This document shows positions 26,517 to 34,174 of a stretch of 39,850 nt of DNA, piece after piece; the first letter of the stretch is position 1; every line of letters starts with the position of its first letter. Under the pieces are notes generated by a model. The model did not search any database and was not told where the DNA came from. It saw only the letters and a program-made list of their open reading frames with translations. Source of the DNA: JAXJYR01 sp964593515 (GTDB lineage Bacteria; Bacillota_I; Bacilli_A; Erysipelotrichales; Erysipelotrichaceae); assembly GCA_964593515.1 (NCBI GenBank), contig CAZQJH010000002.1, positions 1 to 39,850 on the forward strand. Direction: 5' to 3'. The position numbers were made by a program, and so were the translations under genes.

Positions 26517-26798
26517 TCAAAGTAGATATGGTTTAATCAATTTCAAATATTCATAAAGTTTAACTTTTTCAGTTTCATTTAAAAATTCATCTAGAACTTT
26601 TGCTTCCCATATCGGCATATCTAACTTTATTACTTTTTTCAAGTCTTCACTTAATCCTTCACCTTGTATTTCTAAATATGCCATTTCCACAAATGAAATC
26701 ATAAGTTCAGCCTCATAACTAGTAAATACATGATTAGGATAATTAACTTCAAAGTCTTCTATATCATTATTTCTCATAATATTTTCCTTATACTCCAT
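26517..26798 (-). CDS. Small acidic protein, unknown
   Basis: The product is about 93 residues, acidic and predicted mostly helical, with no signal peptide and no recognised motif. Two adjacent ATG codons occur. The second (26798) has the better distance from GAGGA, six bases, and another in-frame ATG lies a few codons on. It begins about 18 bp after the stop of the TPR gene, so the two form one transcription unit and may work together. A partner or accessory role to the TPR protein is only an inference. Confidence 0.55.
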   Translation of the reverse strand: MEYKENIMRNNDIEDFEVNYPNHVFTSYEAELMISFVEMAYLEIQGEGLSEDLKKVIKLDMPIWEAKVLDEFLNETEKVKLYEYLKLIKPYLL

Positions 26799-26816
26799 CA
26801 TAATTCCTCAATCATG

Positions 26817-27866
26817 CTAATGACATAATGTAAAAGTAAAGCATGATTTAACTTCAGTCGGTTTAAGAGCAAGAATTCTTTCATAACCAGCTTCTAAGCT
26901 TTTCATATAGAAATCTGCAAATATAACATTATAAGAACCTTTATCATCTTCAATTCCAACTTCAATACCATCTTTCATAAAAGTAAAGACTTTTGATAAT
27001 TGTTCTTGAATCGTTGCCACAAATTTTTCATAATTTTCTTGTTTTAATAAAGCAATTAAACTATCTTGTTGATCAACAAAGAATTGCCAGAACGCATTAA
27101 TATTTGCTTCTTCTACTTCAACTACAAAGAAAGTAGGATCACATTTATTAGCAATATTATCTACTAAATTTTTAGTAGCTAAATAAACATTAGGACTAGT
27201 CCATTCTAATTGTAATAAATGATCATTAACTTGTTTTTCATTACCTTCTAATGCATCAATAACAATCGCAATTGATGATCTTAATGGTAAATCTTCAACT
27301 AATTTTTCCGAATTCTTTAAACAAAGCTTAGCATCTTCTAAACGATGCATCTTAATTAAACAATTAGCTAAATTAGCATTCAAATTAGCCACCAATTTAA
27401 TTTCATTTGGTTGTAGATTATTCATATCAAAACAATCTAGCGTTTTTTGTAGATAATATTCAGTTGCTTCATAAGCTCTATCCATTAAAGCATGTTGCCC
27501 TAGTTTATAATAAGGAAAATAAAAATCCACTTCATAATCACAAACTTTTTCATAGAAATGTAATGCATATGGCATATAATCAGCTTTTTCATAACAAAGA
27601 GCATAAACAAATAATAATCCAGCTTTATCTTCATCACAAATACATTTATCATTCAATGGTTTAATTTTATCTAAAGCTCTTTTTATTTTATTATTAGTAA
27701 TAAAGTTTAAAGCAGCACATAATTCAATTTTACTTTTGTAATCTTCCTTAAAAACATTTTCTAAAATTAGTCCAAAGGCATTTAAATGTACTTGCCAACT
27801 TTTTTGAATAGCTTCACTTTCAAAAGCATTTTAAGCCAATTTATCAACCATACTTGAATTACTCAT
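26817..27866 (-). pseudogene. TPR-like helical-repeat protein gene with an in-frame stop at codon 12
   Basis: The frame begins at an ATG at 27866, seven bases after GGAGG, and would encode a 349-codon protein. Codon 12 is TAA (27831-27833), and the same frame then continues without interruption to 26817. The reading after the stop (NAFESEAIQKSW...) matches the helical-repeat style of the rest, with TPR-like units about residues 55-170 and a C-terminal alpha/beta domain. No in-frame ATG with a ribosome site follows the stop until well into the repeats; the first candidate is a TTG at 27656 without a site. I therefore read this as a nonsense mutation or sequencing error. If expressed from the TTG, a 279-residue product results. 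The function is unknown. Confidence 0.7.
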
Positions 27867-27885
27867 CCATTCTCCTCCATCTAAA

Positions 27886-27918
27886 TTAAACACTCAACTT
27901 CTTTAGTTGAGTGTTTAT
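27886..27918 (-). terminator. Terminator after the YbjQ-family gene
   Basis: A 12-bp stem AAACACTCAACT/AGTTGAGTGTTT (27888-27899, 27905-27916) follows the ybjQ-like stop. The TPR gene starts only about 20 bp later with no promoter in between, so it may depend on read-through. Confidence 0.75.
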
Positions 27919-27922
27919 ATTT

Positions 27923-28240
27923 CTATTCTTCAATAAATTTTACAGCTGTCCCATAAGCAATAACTTCAGCAGCACCTTGCATGATAGCCGAAGAAGCATA
28001 ACGAATATTCACAATAGCATCCGCCCCTAATTTTTCAGCATCATTAACCATTCTTTTAGTAGCAACTGCTCTAGCTTCATCCATCATTTCAGTATAACCT
28101 TTTAATTCCCCTCCAACAATAGTTTTAAAGCTTTGGGTAATATCTTTACCGATATGTTTAGATTGAATAGTACTTCCTTTAACTAATCCTAACATTTCTA
28201 ATTCTTTACCACTAATATAATCAGTATTTACTAAGATCAT
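27923..28240 (-). CDS. YbjQ/UPF0145-family protein (intact copy)
   Basis: This protein of about 105 residues matches the YbjQ/UPF0145 (heavy-metal-binding-like) family. It shows the MILVNTDYISGKE start, the mid-region ATKRMVNDAEKLGADAIVNI, and an IAYGTAVKF end. The family forms small oligomers with unclear function. I start it at the ATG at 28240, nine bases after AAGGAGG, rather than at the upstream extension in another gene's coding region. It overlaps the membrane-protein gene by 20 bp. Its first 39 codons are also present in a second, truncated copy at 30309-30427, because this gene contains the left edge of a tandem duplication. Confidence 0.85.
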   Translation of the reverse strand: MILVNTDYISGKELEMLGLVKGSTIQSKHIGKDITQSFKTIVGGELKGYTEMMDEARAVATKRMVNDAEKLGADAIVNIRYASSAIMQGAAEVIAYGTAVKFIEE

Positions 28241-28448
28241 CTTTTTCTTCCTCCTTGATTTCTTGAAGTCTTTCACGACAAACTTTTACCATACAATAAG
28301 TAATACATAATGTTCCAAGACCTAATAGTAATGATAAAAAATTCCATCCCAAAGCAAATAATATTATAATAAAATATAAAGCATATATGCCAATTAATGT
28401 TACGGAAATTACGATGGGCGCTATAATTTCACTATTATGTTTCTTCAA
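28221..28448 (-). CDS. Small two-helix membrane protein (copy A)
   Basis: The product of about 75 residues has two hydrophobic helices (about 9-30 and 35-55) and a charged tail ending EEEKDDLSKY. I prefer the TTG start at 28448, eight bases after GAGAGG, because the GTG three codons upstream directly abuts that site. It overlaps the start of the ybjQ-like gene by 20 bp, pointing to translational coupling. No family is recognised. An identical copy exists 2187 bp to the right. Confidence 0.6.
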   Translation of the reverse strand: MKKHNSEIIAPIVISVTLIGIYALYFIIILFALGWNFLSLLLGLGTLCITYCMVKVCRERLQEIKEEEKDDLSKY

Positions 28449-28473
28449 AGAAATCACCTCTCTATCTATTTTT

Positions 28474-28502
28474 ATTTAAACACTTATCTAAATTATTGTC
28501 AA
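28474..28502 (-). promoter_or_regulatory. Promoter of the membrane protein-ybjQ pair (copy A)
   Basis: TTGACA (28497-28502) and TTAAAT (28474-28479) are spaced by 17 bp on the minus strand, ahead of the GAGAGG ribosome site. The -35 is perfect and the -10 is fair. Confidence 0.55.
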
Positions 28503-28516
28503 ACAAATTAAATTTT

Positions 28517-29899
28517 TTACTTTAAAAATAGTTTTACTAATTTACGATACAATTGAGTGTGATATGGTTGATAACGCATCGGTAAATCTAACCATGTTGC
28601 CTTATTCACAATTGATTTATAATGCGAAAAAGCATCAAAACCAGCTTTCCCATGATAAGCTCCCATACCACTTTCACCTACACCACCAAAAGCCATTTCA
28701 CTAGTAGCTAAATGAATAATAACATCATTAATACAACCACCACCATAGCTTAATTCATCTTCTACTTGTTTAATATGTTGTTTATTATTGGAGAATAAAT
28801 AACAAGCTAAAGCTTTAGGTTTAGTCTTTAATTCATTAATCATCTTATTAAAATCATCATAAGTAAGAATTGGCATAATTGGTCCAAATATTTCTTCTTG
28901 CATTATAACATCTGTATCAACTACTTCATCCATAATCGTAGGAGCTATTTGTAAAGATTGATCATTACAATCACCACCATAAACAACTTTATTATAATCA
29001 ATTAAACTTAATAAGCGTTGATAATGTTTTTCATTAATAATTTTACCATAATCAACATTATTTAAAGGATTATCACTATATTGTAATTTAATTTGTTTAA
29101 TTAATTCTTTAACTAATTCATTTTTTATTTTACGATCACATAAAATATAATCAGGAGCTACACAAGTTTGACCACAATTTAAGAATTTACCAAATACAAT
29201 TCGTTTGGCAGCTAAAGCAAGATTAGCACTCTCATCGACAATACAAGGACTTTTACCCCCTAATTCTAAAACTACCGGTATTAAATAATTAGCACTTTGT
29301 CGTAAAACTTCTTTACCTACATTTTGACTTCCAGTAAAGAAAATCATATCAAATTTTTGTTGGAACAAGGCGGTATTTTCTTGTCTTCCACCAGTGACAA
29401 TTGTTACATATTGTTCCTCAAAACACTCTTTAATTATTTTAGAAATAATATCACTAGTATAAGGTGAATAAGCACTAGGCTTTACAATACAAGTATTACC
29501 AGCTGCTATAGCATCGACTAATGGTTCCATTGTTAATAAGAATGGATAATTCCAAGGACTTATAATTAAAACATTACCATAAGGAATTGCTTTACGATAA
29601 CTAGATGACTTAAATTGCGCTAAAGGGGTATGTACTCTTTGTTTACGCATATAAGTTTTAAGATGTTTAAGCATATAAGTAATTTCACTTAAAACCATTC
29701 CTACTTCACACATATAACTTTCAAAACTACTTTTACCTAAATCTAACTTTAAAGCTTCATTAATTTCATCTTCATATTTTTCAATACATGCATATAACTT
29801 CTTCAACTGTTTTAATCTAAAATCAAGCTTTAAAGTTTCACCTTGATAATAATAACTTCGCTGTTTTGCTAATAAACTTTGTATTTCTTCTCTTTTCAT
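28517..29899 (-). CDS. NAD(P)-dependent aldehyde dehydrogenase, class-3-like (copy A)
   Basis: This 460-residue enzyme oxidises aldehydes to carboxylates. The catalytic Cys246 lies in NCGQTC and the general base Glu212 in LELGGKSP. SPWNYP provides the substrate/cofactor-site asparagine. The C-terminus is hydrophobic and basic, as in ALDH3-type enzymes that act on fatty or aromatic aldehydes. I start it at the ATG at 29899, six bases after AGGAAGTG, not at the GTG three codons upstream. A promoter-like element and a tiny upstream reading frame precede it. There is no clear terminator after it, so read-through into the next gene is possible. An identical copy lies 2187 bp away. Confidence 0.92.
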   Translation of the reverse strand: MKREEIQSLLAKQRSYYYQGETLKLDFRLKQLKKLYACIEKYEDEINEALKLDLGKSSFESYMCEVGMVLSEITYMLKHLKTYMRKQRVHTPLAQFKSSSYRKAIPYGNVLIISPWNYPFLLTMEPLVDAIAAGNTCIVKPSAYSPYTSDIISKIIKECFEEQYVTIVTGGRQENTALFQQKFDMIFFTGSQNVGKEVLRQSANYLIPVVLELGGKSPCIVDESANLALAAKRIVFGKFLNCGQTCVAPDYILCDRKIKNELVKELIKQIKLQYSDNPLNNVDYGKIINEKHYQRLLSLIDYNKVVYGGDCNDQSLQIAPTIMDEVVDTDVIMQEEIFGPIMPILTYDDFNKMINELKTKPKALACYLFSNNKQHIKQVEDELSYGGGCINDVIIHLATSEMAFGGVGESGMGAYHGKAGFDAFSHYKSIVNKATWLDLPMRYQPYHTQLYRKLVKLFLK

Positions 29900-29904
29900 A
29901 GTTT

Positions 29905-29982
29905 TCACTTCCTACTCTCTTTAACAAAATAAATTAATAATATAACTATAATAAAAATAATACATCCAACTAAAATCATCAT
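29905..29982 (-). CDS. Possible 25-residue membrane peptide upstream of ALDH (copy A)
   Basis: Two adjacent ATG codons open a 25-codon frame encoding one hydrophobic helix followed by a basic tail ending KESRK. Its TGA stop lies in the ribosome site of the dehydrogenase gene, which suggests coupling. No good ribosome site precedes it, so it may be chance. The same frame is repeated at 32092-32169. Confidence 0.3.
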   Translation of the reverse strand: MMILVGCIIFIIVILLIYFVKESRK

Positions 29983-30026
29983 ATTATAATTAACATTAGT
30001 TATGTTGAATCACCACTTTCTGTTTA

Positions 30027-30055
30027 ATTTTACCATTATTTACTCAAATTATAAA
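30027..30055 (-). promoter_or_regulatory. Possible promoter of the ALDH gene (copy A)
   Basis: TTTATA and TAAAAT are spaced by 17 bp, with TGG before the -10, just after a terminator. Both boxes deviate from consensus. The copy-B equivalent is 32214-32242. Confidence 0.4.
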
Positions 30056-30062
30056 CCATTAA

Positions 30063-30092
30063 AAAAACACCTTGCCTAAACAAGGTGTTTAA
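30063..30092 (-). terminator. Duplicate of the fruA terminator
   Basis: An AAACACCTTG/CAAGGTGTTT stem (30065-30074, 30081-30090) is followed by a T run on the minus strand. It is the copy-A version of the terminator at 32250-32279. It should stop transcripts that cross the duplication junction before they reach ALDH copy A. Confidence 0.8.
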
Positions 30093-30096
30093 ATAA

Positions 30097-30308
30097 CTAT
30101 TGTTGTTTTAAAGGTCTCTTTAATAAAACTAAAACTAACATTCCTACTAAAGAACCAATTAGTAAAGCAATGAAATAACCAATTGGATTACCTACTACTC
30201 CAATCACAAATAATCCACCATGAGGTGCCATTAAAGTACAATTGAAATACATTGATAATCCTCCAGCTATTGCTGAACCTAAAATACATGCTGGTAAGAT
30301 ATGTAAAG
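30097..30308 (-). pseudogene. fruA 3' remnant at the duplication junction
   Basis: These 212 bases repeat the last 71 or so codons of fruA, including its stop. The fragment is cut off at 30308/30309, where ybjQ-like sequence begins, and has no start of its own. Reading from the ybjQ side enters it out of frame, so no FruA tail is made here. Confidence 0.9.
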
Positions 30309-30427
30309 GTTTTAAAGCTTTGGGTAATATCTTTACCGATATGTTTAGATTGAATAGTACTTCCTTTAACTAATCCTAACATTTCTAATTCTTTACCACT
30401 AATATAATCAGTATTTACTAAGATCAT
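30188..30427 (-). pseudogene. Truncated ybjQ-like gene fused out of frame to the fruA tail
   Basis: The first 39 codons match the intact YbjQ-family gene exactly. At the junction near 30309 the frame crosses into the fruA remnant in the wrong phase and ends after about 40 unrelated codons. It keeps its AAGGAGG ribosome site, so a chimeric peptide of about 79 residues could still be made. It is unlikely to work as a YbjQ protein. Confidence 0.85.
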
Positions 30428-30635
30428 CTTTTTCTTCCTCCTTGATTTCTTGAAGTCTTTCACGACAAACTTTTACCATACAATAAGTAATACATAATGT
30501 TCCAAGACCTAATAGTAATGATAAAAAATTCCATCCCAAAGCAAATAATATTATAATAAAATATAAAGCATATATGCCAATTAATGTTACGGAAATTACG
30601 ATGGGCGCTATAATTTCACTATTATGTTTCTTCAA
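30408..30635 (-). CDS. Small two-helix membrane protein (copy B)
   Basis: This gene is identical to the one at 28221-28448, with the same TTG start, promoter (30661-30689) and overlap with the following ybjQ-like start. Here the overlapped partner is the truncated chimeric frame rather than an intact YbjQ gene. Confidence 0.55.
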   Translation of the reverse strand: MKKHNSEIIAPIVISVTLIGIYALYFIIILFALGWNFLSLLLGLGTLCITYCMVKVCRERLQEIKEEEKDDLSKY

Positions 30636-30703
30636 AGAAATCACCTCTCTATCTATTTTTATTTAAACACTTATCTAAATTATTGTCAAACAAATTAAAT
30701 TTT

Positions 30704-32086
30704 TTACTTTAAAAATAGTTTTACTAATTTACGATACAATTGAGTGTGATATGGTTGATAACGCATCGGTAAATCTAACCATGTTGCCTTATTCACAATT
30801 GATTTATAATGCGAAAAAGCATCAAAACCAGCTTTCCCATGATAAGCTCCCATACCACTTTCACCTACACCACCAAAAGCCATTTCACTAGTAGCTAAAT
30901 GAATAATAACATCATTAATACAACCACCACCATAGCTTAATTCATCTTCTACTTGTTTAATATGTTGTTTATTATTGGAGAATAAATAACAAGCTAAAGC
31001 TTTAGGTTTAGTCTTTAATTCATTAATCATCTTATTAAAATCATCATAAGTAAGAATTGGCATAATTGGTCCAAATATTTCTTCTTGCATTATAACATCT
31101 GTATCAACTACTTCATCCATAATCGTAGGAGCTATTTGTAAAGATTGATCATTACAATCACCACCATAAACAACTTTATTATAATCAATTAAACTTAATA
31201 AGCGTTGATAATGTTTTTCATTAATAATTTTACCATAATCAACATTATTTAAAGGATTATCACTATATTGTAATTTAATTTGTTTAATTAATTCTTTAAC
31301 TAATTCATTTTTTATTTTACGATCACATAAAATATAATCAGGAGCTACACAAGTTTGACCACAATTTAAGAATTTACCAAATACAATTCGTTTGGCAGCT
31401 AAAGCAAGATTAGCACTCTCATCGACAATACAAGGACTTTTACCCCCTAATTCTAAAACTACCGGTATTAAATAATTAGCACTTTGTCGTAAAACTTCTT
31501 TACCTACATTTTGACTTCCAGTAAAGAAAATCATATCAAATTTTTGTTGGAACAAGGCGGTATTTTCTTGTCTTCCACCAGTGACAATTGTTACATATTG
31601 TTCCTCAAAACACTCTTTAATTATTTTAGAAATAATATCACTAGTATAAGGTGAATAAGCACTAGGCTTTACAATACAAGTATTACCAGCTGCTATAGCA
31701 TCGACTAATGGTTCCATTGTTAATAAGAATGGATAATTCCAAGGACTTATAATTAAAACATTACCATAAGGAATTGCTTTACGATAACTAGATGACTTAA
31801 ATTGCGCTAAAGGGGTATGTACTCTTTGTTTACGCATATAAGTTTTAAGATGTTTAAGCATATAAGTAATTTCACTTAAAACCATTCCTACTTCACACAT
31901 ATAACTTTCAAAACTACTTTTACCTAAATCTAACTTTAAAGCTTCATTAATTTCATCTTCATATTTTTCAATACATGCATATAACTTCTTCAACTGTTTT
32001 AATCTAAAATCAAGCTTTAAAGTTTCACCTTGATAATAATAACTTCGCTGTTTTGCTAATAAACTTTGTATTTCTTCTCTTTTCAT
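30704..32086 (-). CDS. Aldehyde dehydrogenase, class-3-like (copy B)
   Basis: The protein is identical over all 460 residues to the copy at 28517-29899, with the same catalytic Cys246 and Glu212 and the same upstream DNA. In the pre-duplication order this copy lies next to the intact fruA, while copy A lies next to the intact ybjQ-like gene. The presence of two complete genes would double the dose of the enzyme if both are transcribed. Confidence 0.9.
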   Translation of the reverse strand: MKREEIQSLLAKQRSYYYQGETLKLDFRLKQLKKLYACIEKYEDEINEALKLDLGKSSFESYMCEVGMVLSEITYMLKHLKTYMRKQRVHTPLAQFKSSSYRKAIPYGNVLIISPWNYPFLLTMEPLVDAIAAGNTCIVKPSAYSPYTSDIISKIIKECFEEQYVTIVTGGRQENTALFQQKFDMIFFTGSQNVGKEVLRQSANYLIPVVLELGGKSPCIVDESANLALAAKRIVFGKFLNCGQTCVAPDYILCDRKIKNELVKELIKQIKLQYSDNPLNNVDYGKIINEKHYQRLLSLIDYNKVVYGGDCNDQSLQIAPTIMDEVVDTDVIMQEEIFGPIMPILTYDDFNKMINELKTKPKALACYLFSNNKQHIKQVEDELSYGGGCINDVIIHLATSEMAFGGVGESGMGAYHGKAGFDAFSHYKSIVNKATWLDLPMRYQPYHTQLYRKLVKLFLK

Positions 32087-32091
32087 AGTTT

Positions 32092-32169
32092 TCACTTCCT
32101 ACTCTCTTTAACAAAATAAATTAATAATATAACTATAATAAAAATAATACATCCAACTAAAATCATCAT
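32092..32169 (-). CDS. Possible 25-residue membrane peptide upstream of ALDH (copy B)
   Basis: This is the exact counterpart of the frame at 29905-29982, with the same hydrophobic helix, basic tail and stop codon placed in the dehydrogenase ribosome site. Support is no better than for copy A. Confidence 0.28.
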   Translation of the reverse strand: MMILVGCIIFIIVILLIYFVKESRK

Positions 32170-32249
32170 ATTATAATTAACATTAGTTATGTTGAATCAC
32201 CACTTTCTGTTTAATTTTACCATTATTTACTCAAATTATAAACCATTAA

Positions 32250-32279
32250 AAAAACACCTTGCCTAAACAAGGTGTTTAA
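32250..32279 (-). terminator. Terminator of the fructose operon
   Basis: An AAACACCTTG/CAAGGTGTTT stem (32252-32261, 32268-32277) with a 6-nt loop and trailing T run lies 5 bp past the fruA stop. Confidence 0.85.
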
Positions 32280-32283
32280 ATAA

Positions 32284-34173
32284 CTATTGTTGTTTTAAAG
32301 GTCTCTTTAATAAAACTAAAACTAACATTCCTACTAAAGAACCAATTAGTAAAGCAATGAAATAACCAATTGGATTACCTACTACTCCAATCACAAATAA
32401 TCCACCATGAGGTGCCATTAAAGTACAATTGAAATACATTGATAATCCTCCAGCTATTGCTGAACCTAAAATACATGCTGGTAAGATATGTAAAGGATCA
32501 CTAGCTGCAAAAGGAATTGCTCCTTCAGTAATAAAAGATAATCCCATAATGAAATTAGTTAATGATGTTTGTTGTTCTTTCTTCGTAAATCTATTTTTAA
32601 AGAAAGTAGTCGCTAAAGCAATCGCAATTGGTGGAACCATTCCACCAATCATAACGGCTGCCATAATATCATAGTTACCAGAAGCTATTGAAGCTGTTCC
32701 AAATACATAAGCAGCTTTATTAATTGGTCCACCCATATCAGCAGCCATCATTCCTCCAAGTAACATACCTAATAATACTTTACTAGAACCATTCATTGAA
32801 TTTAAGACATTAGTTAAACCATTATTAATAGCACTTACCGGTGGATTAACAATAAATACCATTAAGAAAGCCATAATTAAGATTCCACAGAAAGGATATA
32901 ATAAGACAGGTTTTAATCCTTCAAATGCATTAGGTAAGTAATCAAATAATTTACGTAAAGCTTTAATTAAATATCCAGCTGCAAACCCAGCTACTAAAGC
33001 TCCTAAAAATCCAGAATTACCTTGATTAGCTAAGGCTCCACCAACAAATCCTACCGCTAAGGCTGGACGATCCGCAATTGACATTGCAATATAACCAGCT
33101 AAGATTGGTAACATAAAACCAAAAGCCATATCTCCTGCATTTTTAAAGAAAGCTGCTAATGGTGTATTCATTCCAAAGTTACTTGGATCAATTGAATAAT
33201 CATCAAATAAGAAAGCTAAAGCAATTAAAATACCTCCACCAATAACAAATGGTAACATATGACTTACTCCATTCATTAAGTGTTTATAGATTTGTCGTCC
33301 AATTCCTTCTTGACTACTAATTTCTTCTACTTTACTACTAGAACTATTATGGTAAATAGGCACATTACCACTAATTGCTTCTTCAATTAAAGCTTGAGCT
33401 TTATTAATTCCATCCGATACTTTTACTTGAATAAGTGGTTTTCCATCAAAACGAGCCATTTCCACATTTTTATCAGCAGCAATAATAATTGCTTCACATT
33501 CAGCAATTTCTTTAGCGCTTAAAACATTTTTAGCTCCTCCACTACCATTAGTTTCAACTTTAATCGTAACATTTAATTCTTTAGCTTTTTCTTCTAAAGT
33601 TTCTTGAGCCATATAAGTATGAGCAATTCCAGTAGGACATGCCGTAACGGCTAATATACGATAACTTCCAGTATAGTTTTGTTGTTTTATTTGTTTAGCT
33701 TCTTCTTTAGCTTTTTGTAACGCTTCTTTTTCACTAATTAAGTTCATAAATTCTTCACTTGATTTAGCTTTAATTAAACTTTCTTTAAAATCATTATCCA
33801 TTAACATTTGTGATAACATTGCTAGAATTTCTAAATGTTCATTACCACCGGTTTCATTTACCGCAATCATAAAGAACAATTTAGCTTCCATTCCATCTAA
33901 TGATTCATAATCTACTCCATCTTTAACTACCATCGCAGCAAGTCCAGGAGCATTTACTGCTTTACTTTGGGCATGAGGAATCGCAATTCCTTCACCAATT
34001 CCCGTCGTACTTAAAGCTTCACGTGCATAAATACCTTCTTTATATAAATCAAGATCATTTAAGTTACCTTGTTTAGCCATTAAACTAACTAAATGATTAA
34101 TGGCTTCATCTTTATTATTACATTTTGCATTTACATCAATCGATACTTCTTTAAGTAAATCTAATATTTTCAT
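32284..34173 (-). CDS. fruA: PTS fructose transporter EIIABC
   Basis: This 629-residue membrane permease imports fructose as fructose-1-phosphate. The EIIA-Fru domain (about 1-150) has phospho-His67 in GIAIPHAQS. The EIIB-Fru domain (about 172-265) has phospho-Cys179 in ACPTGIAHTYMA. The EIIC domain (about 290-625) has about eight or more helices. All three domains are on one chain, as in many Firmicutes. It starts one base after the fruK stop, with AGAGGTG as ribosome site inside the fruK end, so translation is coupled. Its 3' end, from about 32284 to 32496, is repeated in the duplication junction to the left; this copy is complete. Confidence 0.95.
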   Translation of the reverse strand: MKILDLLKEVSIDVNAKCNNKDEAINHLVSLMAKQGNLNDLDLYKEGIYAREALSTTGIGEGIAIPHAQSKAVNAPGLAAMVVKDGVDYESLDGMEAKLFFMIAVNETGGNEHLEILAMLSQMLMDNDFKESLIKAKSSEEFMNLISEKEALQKAKEEAKQIKQQNYTGSYRILAVTACPTGIAHTYMAQETLEEKAKELNVTIKVETNGSGGAKNVLSAKEIAECEAIIIAADKNVEMARFDGKPLIQVKVSDGINKAQALIEEAISGNVPIYHNSSSSKVEEISSQEGIGRQIYKHLMNGVSHMLPFVIGGGILIALAFLFDDYSIDPSNFGMNTPLAAFFKNAGDMAFGFMLPILAGYIAMSIADRPALAVGFVGGALANQGNSGFLGALVAGFAAGYLIKALRKLFDYLPNAFEGLKPVLLYPFCGILIMAFLMVFIVNPPVSAINNGLTNVLNSMNGSSKVLLGMLLGGMMAADMGGPINKAAYVFGTASIASGNYDIMAAVMIGGMVPPIAIALATTFFKNRFTKKEQQTSLTNFIMGLSFITEGAIPFAASDPLHILPACILGSAIAGGLSMYFNCTLMAPHGGLFVIGVVGNPIGYFIALLIGSLVGMLVLVLLKRPLKQQ

Positions 34174-34174
34174 G

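Larger units (their letters stand above)
28122..30308. repeat. Tandem duplication, copy A (2187 bp)
   Basis: This block and the next (30309-32495) read the same at every stretch I compared by eye, including identical 463-residue dehydrogenase frames, identical 78-residue membrane-protein frames and identical intergenic DNA. The left edge is inside the ybjQ-like gene and the right edge inside the fruA 3' end. The offset is 2187 bp throughout. Confidence 0.95.
30309..32495. repeat. Tandem duplication, copy B (2187 bp)
   Basis: This is the second unit of the direct repeat, in the same orientation as copy A and immediately adjacent. The only shared base at the breakpoints is a single G (28122, 30309, 32496), so no long homology guided the event. 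Confidence 0.95.

Noticed and set aside
28122..32495. Insertion sequence or transposon as cause of the repeat
   Set aside because: No transposase, terminal inverted repeat or target-site duplication is visible. The unit holds ordinary housekeeping-type genes and the edges are inside coding sequence.
32429..32674. Plus-strand 81-codon frame opposite fruA
   Set aside because: It lies wholly inside the conserved EIIC domain of fruA and has no ribosome site.
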